Assembly (NCBI GenBank): GCA_050173895.1
Contig: JBFXKJ010000088.1
Location: 1 to 13,597 of the forward strand
Direction of reading: 5' to 3'
DNA: 13,597 nt
From: JBCFBK01 sp050173895
GTDB lineage: Bacteria > Bacteroidota > Bacteroidia > Bacteroidales > Prolixibacteraceae
Part shown: positions 7,136-12,964 of the stretch, in pieces
How the letters are laid out: each line of letters starts with the position of its first letter
Numbering within the stretch: the stretch's first letter is position 1
Position numbers and translations under genes: made by a program
The notes under the pieces: model-generated
The model's input: the letters and a program-made list of their open reading frames with translations, nothing else
Told to the model about the DNA's origin: nothing
Database searches by the model: none

Positions 7136-7147
7136 CATTTGCGATTG

Positions 7148-7217
7148 CCTGCCAGCGTATCCCGCCGATACGCGTCATCCGGACCACCGGCAGGAAACAG
7201 ATGGTCCTGCAAGGTGG
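7148..7217. other. Cluster of inverted repeats in the divergent control region
   Basis: Three pairings occur within 70 bp. GCGTATC (7155-7161) pairs with GATACGC (7167-7173). CCTGCC (7148-7153) pairs with GGCAGG (7189-7194). CCACCGGCAGG (7184-7194) pairs with CCTGCAAGGTGG (7206-7217) with one small internal loop. The last two compete for the same GCAGG arm. No T-run follows in either direction. It could be a structured leader of the uxaE transcript or a worn-down intergenic repeat. Confidence 0.5.
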
Positions 7218-7226
7218 GAAATTTTC

Positions 7227-7240
7227 CGTGTTCGCACACG
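7227..7240. promoter_or_regulatory. Operator site 1, near-palindrome of LacI type
   Basis: CGTGTTCGCACACG is a palindrome except for one central pair, with a CG centre. It is the reverse complement of operator 2 at 7317-7330. The two centres are 90 bp apart, and both lie between the divergent uxaE and lacI genes. Binding by the adjacent LacI-family protein is the obvious candidate. Confidence 0.75.
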
Positions 7241-7306
7241 AAATTAAGCGTAATTCTGCTTTAATCCAATAATTTTTACTCAAATCGCAGCAAAAATGTT
7301 TTAAAA

Positions 7307-7314
7307 TATATTTT
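7307..7314 (+). promoter_or_regulatory. Possible -7 element for the lacI-led operon
   Basis: TATATTTT matches TAnnTTTG at seven of eight positions. TCG lies 19 bp upstream where TTG is expected. The start point would fall in operator 2, which begins 3 bp downstream. This is a weak promoter prediction, supported mostly by position. Confidence 0.35.
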
Positions 7315-7316
7315 AC

Positions 7317-7330
7317 CGTGTGCGAACACG
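7317..7330. promoter_or_regulatory. Operator site 2, next to the lacI start
   Basis: CGTGTGCGAACACG is the exact reverse complement of site 1 and is followed by AAAA, as site 1 is followed by AAA. It ends 24 bp before the TTG start of the regulator gene, a classic place for autorepression. Pairing with site 1 through a DNA loop is plausible. Confidence 0.78.
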
Positions 7331-7354
7331 AAAACACAAAAAAAATAATTAGCT

Positions 7355-8494
7355 TTGTTAGCGTTCAAAAGAATCAAGAGTAAAATTAAAAATAGAAAGA
7401 TTATCAAACCAACGAAAAGAATCCGCATAAAGGATATCGCCAAAAAAGCAGAAGTTTCCATTGGCACGGTCGATCGGGTGATTCACAACCGTGGCGAAGT
7501 TTCGCCGGAAACAAAGGAAAAGATCCTTCGTATCCTGGAGGAGATGGATTACCGGCCGAATATTCTGGCAAGTGCGCTTGCATCCAAGAAAATACACCAG
7601 TTTGCGATTCTGATTCCAGAACCGCAATCGGAGGAGGCTTACTGGAACAAGCCGATGACCGGAGTACAGCGTGCCTTTCAGAACCTGCAGGAGTATGGCA
7701 TTCAAATCACGGCCTACCGTTTTTCGCAGTCTGACCCGGAATCCTTCCGGATCAAGGCCGGCGAAATTCTCCAGAATCAGCCGGAAGGCGTGGTCCTGGC
7801 TCCATTTTTTTCAAGGGAATCGAAAGCGTTCATTGAAAAGCTGACCGAGTTACACATTCCTTATATATTTATTGATTCCAATCTGAAGGAATGTAAAAAA
7901 ATCAGCTATATCGGACAAAATTCTTTTCAAAGCGGCACACTTGCGGCCAGGCTTTTTGATTGGTCGCTCCCGGGAAAGGCCTGTATCCTGGTCGTTCATT
8001 TCGCCAAGGAAATGGATAATCAAAATCATCTGGTACAGCGGGAAAACGGCTTTTATGATTACTTCAGCCGGGCAGAGACCGGCCCGCTGAAAACCCTGGT
8101 GACGATCGAAATTGAAGACCCTTCCCCTCAGAATATTGACAAAGCGATTGAGGAAGAACTAAAAAAACAAAAGAAGATCGACGGGATATTCGTGACCAAT
8201 TCTCAGGTGTACCGGATGGCAGCCTGTCTGAAAGAGAAGGGACTGAAGGGAATCCGCCTGATCGGCCATGATCTGATCCGGCAGAACATGTTCTGGCTAA
8301 AGGAAGAGGTGGTGGATTTCCTGATCTGCCAACGCCCGGAAGAACAGGGGTACCAGGCGGTTGAAACTCTTTTCCGGCACGTGATCCTGAAACAACAGGT
8401 GCTTGCGGAAAACTATACATCGATCGACATTATCACGAAAGAGAATCTGGATTTTTATAAAGAATTTAACCTGATTAATTATGGAACCAATTAG
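7355..8494 (+). CDS. LacI-family transcriptional regulator of the uronate locus
   Basis: A 379-residue regulator. The N-terminal helix-turn-helix and hinge are at about residues 25-79 (IKDIAKKAEVSIGTVDRVIHNRGEV, then YRPNILASALASKK). The rest (80-379) is a periplasmic-binding-protein-like sugar-sensing domain with YWNKPMTGVQRAF, FIDSNL and SYIGQNSFQSGTLAARLF. TVDRV replaces the commoner TVSRV, as in a subgroup frequent in Bacteroidota. Start: a TAA lies in frame at 7346, and no ATG or GTG occurs before the HTH, so TTG at 7355 is the only ordinary start. It gives a basic N-terminal extension of about 22 residues. The gene overlaps the next one by 14 bp, so it is co-transcribed with the SDR. 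Effector is unknown; a uronate or keto-acid intermediate is likely. Confidence 0.9.
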   Translation: MLAFKRIKSKIKNRKIIKPTKRIRIKDIAKKAEVSIGTVDRVIHNRGEVSPETKEKILRILEEMDYRPNILASALASKKIHQFAILIPEPQSEEAYWNKPMTGVQRAFQNLQEYGIQITAYRFSQSDPESFRIKAGEILQNQPEGVVLAPFFSRESKAFIEKLTELHIPYIFIDSNLKECKKISYIGQNSFQSGTLAARLFDWSLPGKACILVVHFAKEMDNQNHLVQRENGFYDYFSRAETGPLKTLVTIEIEDPSPQNIDKAIEEELKKQKKIDGIFVTNSQVYRMAACLKEKGLKGIRLIGHDLIRQNMFWLKEEVVDFLICQRPEEQGYQAVETLFRHVILKQQVLAENYTSIDIITKENLDFYKEFNLINYGTN

Positions 8495-9332
8495 TTTTAA
8501 TGACCTTACCGGGAGGGTATGTGTGATCACCGGCGGGGCGGGTGTCATCGGACTCGCGCTGGTAAAGGCGCTGGCATCGGTAAAGGCAAAAATCGCTATT
8601 GTTGATATTAACAGGGAGACGGCCGAAAAAGTCGCTTCCGGGGTTGCGGCTGAATCCGGGGCAACCATTATTGGTGTGGAAGGGAACGTACTGGATAAAG
8701 CATCGCTCGAGCAGGCAAGGAATGTGATTCACGAAAAGCTGGGTGAAATCGATATGCTGATCAATGGTGCGGGAGGAAATCATCCTTCGGCAACCACCAG
8801 GGTTGAACAGATCGGAGAAGAAGATATGGACAAGCTGGATGACACATTTTACGGTCTGCAGCTTGATGGCTTCGACAAGGTCTTCGCGCTTAATTTTAAG
8901 GGAACGGTTTTGCCGAGCATGGTCTTTACACTGGACATGCTGAAGCGCAAAAAAGGGGTAGTATTGAATATCTCTTCCATGAATTCGTATAAACCGCTGA
9001 CAAAAATACCGGCTTATTCGGCCGCCAAGGCTTCCATCAATAATTTCACGGAGTGGCTGGCCGTTCATTTGGCCAAAACAGGCATCCGGGTGAACGCCAT
9101 TGCTCCCGGTTTTTTTATTACCAACCAGAACCGGTTCCTGGTGCTCGACGAAAAAACAGGCGGGTACTCCCCGCGCGGAAATAAAATTGTCAGCAACACG
9201 CCGATGGGTAAGTTTGGGGAACCGGAAGACCTGATGGGCGCCACGCTCTTCCTTCTTTCAGACGTTTCCAGCTTTATAACAGGTATTGTGATCCCGGTTG
9301 ACGGCGGATACAGCGCTTTCGGAGGCGTTTAG
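8481..9332 (+). CDS. uxuB: SDR-type D-mannonate oxidoreductase (fructuronate reductase)
   Basis: A 283-residue short-chain dehydrogenase/reductase of the YjmF/SDR-type UxuB group, unrelated in fold to the long-chain E. coli UxuB. It should reduce D-fructuronate to D-mannonate with NAD(P)H. The cofactor loop is TGGAGVIG (17-24), with D42 at the end of strand 2 suggesting NAD(H) preference. NGAGGN is at 95-100, and the catalytic set is N138, S166, Y179 and K183 (YSAAK). An insertion of about 20 residues (HPSATTRVEQIGEEDMDKLDDT) after NGAGGN is typical of this group. Start: the ATG at 8481 overlaps the end of lacI. It takes the fructuronate made by UxaC/UxaE from the divergent operon. A different keto-acid substrate cannot be excluded. 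Confidence 0.85.
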   Translation: MEPISFNDLTGRVCVITGGAGVIGLALVKALASVKAKIAIVDINRETAEKVASGVAAESGATIIGVEGNVLDKASLEQARNVIHEKLGEIDMLINGAGGNHPSATTRVEQIGEEDMDKLDDTFYGLQLDGFDKVFALNFKGTVLPSMVFTLDMLKRKKGVVLNISSMNSYKPLTKIPAYSAAKASINNFTEWLAVHLAKTGIRVNAIAPGFFITNQNRFLVLDEKTGGYSPRGNKIVSNTPMGKFGEPEDLMGATLFLLSDVSSFITGIVIPVDGGYSAFGGV

Positions 9333-9349
9333 CCGCTTTGCTCTCCAAA

Positions 9350-9376
9350 AGATGAGATCAGCTTTGATATCTTTTT
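9350..9376 (+). terminator. Weak hairpin plus T-run after the SDR gene
   Basis: AGAT(GAG)ATCA pairs with TGATATCT around GCTT and is followed by TTTT. Eight base pairs with a bulge and low G+C make it a poor terminator. It may only trim expression of the downstream kinase gene in the 62-bp spacer. Confidence 0.25.
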
Positions 9377-9394
9377 ATCTAAAAATCGTTAATC

Positions 9395-10474
9395 ATGAAT
9401 CTGGAATTAAAACAAAACTGTAAATATTCACTGCTGGTCGCAACCAGCATGGGAGTTCGGATTACTCCGGTGAACGGGCAGCCGGTACACAGCAGCAACC
9501 TCTACGAGATGCAGGCGACAAGTGCGGAGACCAATGTGGCGAGCATTGCTTCCTATCTGGGACTGCCGGTGAAAGTTCTGACCACCTTTGTAAAGGGAAG
9601 CCCCGTGGCGGCATTCATAAAAAGTAACCTGAAAAGCCGCCACATGGATTACGAAGGTCCGGAAGTGGAACAGGGCGGTCCGTGGGGATACCGCCATCAG
9701 TTCAACATTGCCGACAGCGGATACGGATCGAGGGGGCCGCGTGTTCAGAATGACCGTGCCGGAGAAGTAGGCCGGACTTTGAATGTAAAAGATTTTGATC
9801 TGGAGCGGATTTTCGGGCAGGAAGGCGTGCAGATCGTTCACCTTTCGGGCCTGATCGGTGCGTTGTCGCCCGAAACCAGCAACTTTTGCCTGCAGATTGC
9901 CCGTTTTGCAAAAAAATACGGCACCCGGATTTCGTTCGATCTGAACTACCGGGCTTCGTTCTGGAAAGGCCGCGAAAAAGAACTGCACGAAATCTTTACA
10001 GAAATTGCTTCGGTAGCTGACATTCTGATCGGCAATGAAGAAGATTTCCAGCTTTGCCTGGGTATTGAAGGGCCTGAAGCAGGAGGCATGGGAATTGAAG
10101 GCAAAATAGACGGGTTTAAAGGAATGATTTCCCGTGTAAAGGAAACATTCCCCGGTGCTTCGGTGTTTGCCACTACATTGCGGGAGGTGGTCAGCACCAA
10201 CGAGCATTTGTGGGGAGCGATCATGCTGGCCGGCGACAGCTGGCAGGTGATCGAACCGCGCCGGATCGACGTACTCGATCGCATTGGCGGCGGCGATGGC
10301 TTCGTAGGCGGGCTGCTTTACGGGATCCTCAAAGGATGGGAGCCGGAAAAATGGCCCCGCTTTGGCTGGGCTACCGGCGCACTGGCCACCACTTTCCTGA
10401 CCGATTATGCCCAACCGGCTGACGAGGAGATGGTGTGGAGTATCTGGCAGGGAAATGCCCGGGTAAAACGATAA
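9395..10474 (+). CDS. PfkB-family sugar-acid kinase, divergent from KdgK
   Basis: A 359-residue ribokinase-like kinase. The C-terminal motif is DRIGGGDGFVGG with catalytic D301. FDLNYRASFWKGRE (181-194) and GNEED (213-217) show kinship to KdgK, encoded at 2845-3882. The N-terminal substrate motif differs: SAETNVASIASYLG (43-56) stands where KdgK has GGGEANVAVSLANFG, so the glycine pair of the lid/substrate site is lost. A Gly/Arg-rich segment (108-127) also lacks a counterpart in KdgK. A changed substrate is therefore likely. With a LarA-type epimerase 12 bp downstream and 6-phosphogluconate dehydrogenase two genes later, gluconate (or mannonate) is my preferred substrate. KDG or a tetronic acid are alternatives. 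Confidence 0.8.
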   Translation: MNLELKQNCKYSLLVATSMGVRITPVNGQPVHSSNLYEMQATSAETNVASIASYLGLPVKVLTTFVKGSPVAAFIKSNLKSRHMDYEGPEVEQGGPWGYRHQFNIADSGYGSRGPRVQNDRAGEVGRTLNVKDFDLERIFGQEGVQIVHLSGLIGALSPETSNFCLQIARFAKKYGTRISFDLNYRASFWKGREKELHEIFTEIASVADILIGNEEDFQLCLGIEGPEAGGMGIEGKIDGFKGMISRVKETFPGASVFATTLREVVSTNEHLWGAIMLAGDSWQVIEPRRIDVLDRIGGGDGFVGGLLYGILKGWEPEKWPRFGWATGALATTFLTDYAQPADEEMVWSIWQGNARVKR

Positions 10475-10486
10475 AAAATAAAAGAG

Positions 10487-11776
10487 ATGATGTACTGCGA
10501 AATTGGGTCGCCCCGTCATGAGCTGACGGCCGATGATCTGCGGGAAGGTCTTTTCAGCGCCTTCAAGCAGCAGAAGTTTGTTAAAAAAGTGCTGGCGATC
10601 CCTCCCGATTATACCCGCTTTCCAAGCCGCGCGGGCGAACTCACTGAAATGTCCTGGGAGTATTACGGCGATAAACTGACGGATGTACTCCCTGCATTGG
10701 GAACACACTCGCCGATGACACCCTCCCAGATCGCCCATATGTTCGGCCGGCTGCCGGCGTCGCTGATCCGGGAGCATGACTGGAGAAACGACGTGGTGAC
10801 CGTTGGCGAAGTCCCCGCGGCTTATGTGAAGGAACTGTCGGAAGGCGCGGTCGATTTCCCCTGGCCGGCCCAGGTGAATAAGCTGCTGATTGAAGGCAAC
10901 TTTGACCTGATCCTCTCCATCGGACAGGTTGTCCCCCATGAAGTGGTGGGAATGGCCAATTATAACAAGAACATTTTTGTCGGCACCGGAGGAGTGGAAG
11001 GTATCAACAAAAGTCATTTCGTCGGAGCCGCCTACGGCATGGAACGCATGATGGGACATGCCGATACACCCGTCCGTAAGATGTTCAATTATGCATCGGA
11101 GAACTTCACCCGTCATCTGCCCATCGTCTATGTGCAGACGGTTGTAGGCCTGGATAAAACCGACGGAAAGATCAAAACCCGCGGCCTTTTTATAGGCGAC
11201 GATTTTGAAGTCTTTGACAAAGCGGCAAAACTTTCACTGGAAGTGAATTTTGAAATGCTTGACAAGCCGCTGAAGAAGGTAATCGTCTGGCTCGATCCCA
11301 CTGAATTTAAGTCTACCTGGCTGGGCAACAAATCAATTTACCGTACCAGGATGGCGATTGCCGACGGAGGCGAGTTGATCGTGCTGGCACCGGCGCTGAA
11401 GGAATTTGGCGAAGATCGCGAAATTGACCGCCTGATCCGCAAATACGGTTATTTCGGGACACCGGCAACACTGAAGGCCGTTCATGAAAATGAGGAACTG
11501 CGAAACAACCTGAGCGCCGCGGCCCATCTGATCCACGGATCTTCCGAGGGCCGGTTTTCCGTGACCTATTGTCCGGGGCAGGAGCCCGGAAACCTGACTA
11601 AAGCTGAAATTGAAAGCGTTGGATTTCTGTACGGCGATCTCAGGGAAATGATATCCAGGTATGATCCTTCGAAATTAAAGGAAGGAATGAATAGCATGCC
11701 CGGCGGCGAAGAAATCTTTTACATTTCCAATCCGGCCCTGGGACTTTGGGCGTTCAGGGACCGTTTTACGCATTGA
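10487..11776 (+). CDS. LarA-family (nickel-pincer nucleotide) racemase/epimerase homologue
   Basis: A 429-residue protein of the lactate racemase family (DUF2088-type N-terminal domain). LarA interconverts alpha-hydroxy acids by hydride transfer using a nickel-pincer nucleotide bound to a lysine. Here the expected elements are PPDYTRFPSRAGE (39-51; LarA has DHTRP, so His is Tyr), H74 in LGTHSPMT, H151 in VVPHEVVG as the second catalytic histidine, and K161 in NYNKNIFVGTGG as the lysine for cofactor attachment. Y285 lies in NKSIYRTRMAI, where lactate racemase has Gln and Lys as substrate contacts, so the pocket has probably changed. It should need LarB, LarC and LarE, not seen here. By context I infer C2 epimerisation of an aldonate such as mannonate/gluconate; lactate is unlikely. 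Start: ATG 10487 directly followed by ATG 10490; AAAAGAG is upstream. Confidence 0.82.
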   Translation: MMYCEIGSPRHELTADDLREGLFSAFKQQKFVKKVLAIPPDYTRFPSRAGELTEMSWEYYGDKLTDVLPALGTHSPMTPSQIAHMFGRLPASLIREHDWRNDVVTVGEVPAAYVKELSEGAVDFPWPAQVNKLLIEGNFDLILSIGQVVPHEVVGMANYNKNIFVGTGGVEGINKSHFVGAAYGMERMMGHADTPVRKMFNYASENFTRHLPIVYVQTVVGLDKTDGKIKTRGLFIGDDFEVFDKAAKLSLEVNFEMLDKPLKKVIVWLDPTEFKSTWLGNKSIYRTRMAIADGGELIVLAPALKEFGEDREIDRLIRKYGYFGTPATLKAVHENEELRNNLSAAAHLIHGSSEGRFSVTYCPGQEPGNLTKAEIESVGFLYGDLREMISRYDPSKLKEGMNSMPGGEEIFYISNPALGLWAFRDRFTH

Positions 11777-11819
11777 CAAGGCATTTCTTTAGTCATTTAA
11801 CAGGAGAAGCATCGCATTC

Positions 11820-12947
11820 ATGAAATTTATTATCGACAATAAAATACCGTATATCAAAGGAGCACTGGAGCCCTTCGGGCAGGTGCTCTACCTCCCCGGT
11901 TCCAAAACCACTCCGGCCGACGTGAGAGATGCCGATGCCCTGATTACGCGTACCAGAACCATCTGTGATGAAAAGCTGCTGAAAGATTCGGCTGTGAAAT
12001 TCATTGCTACCGCGACCATCGGGTTTGACCATATTGACACCCGCTATTGTTCACAGGCAGGTATCCGGTGGACGAATGCTCCCGGATGCAACAGCAAATC
12101 GGTGGAGCAATATATCGCTTCCGCCCTTTTTGCGGCCGCTCAAATGAAAGGTCTTTCCTTAAAAAGCAAAACCATCGGTGTGGTAGGTGTCGGTCAGGTT
12201 GGATCGAAAGTAGCCCGTATTTGCGAAATCTTCGGCATGAAGGTTCTCCTGAACGACCCTCCCCGGGCCCGGGCAGAAGGCCCCGACGGGTTTGTCAGCC
12301 TCGACCAGATCAAACAGGAAGCCGATTTTATCAGCCTGCATGTTCCGCTGAACCGGAAAGGGGAAGATGTCACCTGGCACCTGGCCGGTTCTGATTTTTT
12401 CAAAAGCCTGGGAAAAAGGCCGGTGCTTATCAATTCCTGCCGGGGTGAGGTGGTCGACAATCAGGCCGCAAAGCAGGCGCTCAAACAGGGGCAGGTCTCG
12501 GCCCTGATCTTTGACTGCTGGGAAAATGAACCCGACATTGACCGCGAACTGCTGGACCAGTGCCTTTTGGCCACACCGCATATCGCGGGCTATTCCAGGG
12601 ATGGAAAGGCGAATGGAACCAACATGAGCATCCAGGCGGTCAGCCGCTTCTTTAAGCTGGGAATCGATAACTGGCAGGCAAAAGACGTGGAAAGGCCGCC
12701 CGAAACGGTACTGGATATGGACGGAACCGGGCTGGACGAAGAACAAATCCTGGCAAAAGCGGTTTTATTTACCTACGACATCCGGAGCGACGACCGGGCG
12801 CTGAGGACAGATCCGGCCCTTTTTGAACAACTAAGGGGAGATTATCCGGTAAGAAGGGAATTCCCGGCTTACACGCTCCGGTTAAGACAGATCGGTGCGC
12901 CGGCAGTTGAAAAGCTGAAGCTACTTGGGTTTAATATCCTTGATTAA
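11820..12947 (+). CDS. pdxB: Erythronate-4-phosphate dehydrogenase (PdxB)
   Basis: A 375-residue D-2-hydroxyacid dehydrogenase (E. coli PdxB has 378). It oxidises 4-phosphoerythronate to 2-oxo-3-hydroxy-4-phosphobutanoate for pyridoxal-5'-phosphate synthesis. The start MKFIIDNKIPY, NAPGCNSKSVEQY, the NAD-binding GVVGVGQVGSKVA (120-132) and NDPPRA are PdxB hallmarks. The catalytic trio is R208 (SCRGEVVDN), E237 (CWENEP) and H254 (PHIAGYS), and the C-terminal dimerisation domain (about 287-375) with YDIRSDDRALR is present, which sets it apart from generic 2-hydroxyacid dehydrogenases. AGGAG lies 14 bp before the ATG. Its place inside a sugar-acid operon is unusual for a vitamin B6 gene. Confidence 0.9.
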   Translation: MKFIIDNKIPYIKGALEPFGQVLYLPGSKTTPADVRDADALITRTRTICDEKLLKDSAVKFIATATIGFDHIDTRYCSQAGIRWTNAPGCNSKSVEQYIASALFAAAQMKGLSLKSKTIGVVGVGQVGSKVARICEIFGMKVLLNDPPRARAEGPDGFVSLDQIKQEADFISLHVPLNRKGEDVTWHLAGSDFFKSLGKRPVLINSCRGEVVDNQAAKQALKQGQVSALIFDCWENEPDIDRELLDQCLLATPHIAGYSRDGKANGTNMSIQAVSRFFKLGIDNWQAKDVERPPETVLDMDGTGLDEEQILAKAVLFTYDIRSDDRALRTDPALFEQLRGDYPVRREFPAYTLRLRQIGAPAVEKLKLLGFNILD

Positions 12948-12964
12948 TTTAACAATAACATACC

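Larger units (their letters stand above)
6947..7354. other. Divergent control region between uxaE and lacI
   Basis: This 408-bp gene-free stretch holds, from left to right, repeat copy B and the partial third copy (to 7135), the inverted-repeat cluster (7148-7217), operator 1, an AT-rich spacer, a possible -7 element and operator 2. I found no convincing TTG/TAnnTTTG promoter for uxaE on the minus strand. No RNA gene or further coding frame is supported. Confidence 0.8.

Noticed and set aside
7141..7150. GCGATTGC as a half-copy of the TGCAATCGATTGCA operator
   Set aside because: Only one half-site of seven bases matches and no palindrome is formed; too likely by chance.
9428..11116. A 562-codon open frame on the minus strand across the kinase and LarA genes
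   Set aside because: It is antisense to two genes with clear family motifs, spans their intergenic gap and shows no recognisable domain; high third-position G+C on the coding strand explains it.
10487..11776. Assignment as plain lactate racemase
   Set aside because: Key substrate-pocket positions differ from LarA as I recall it and the neighbours are sugar-acid enzymes, so only the family is claimed.
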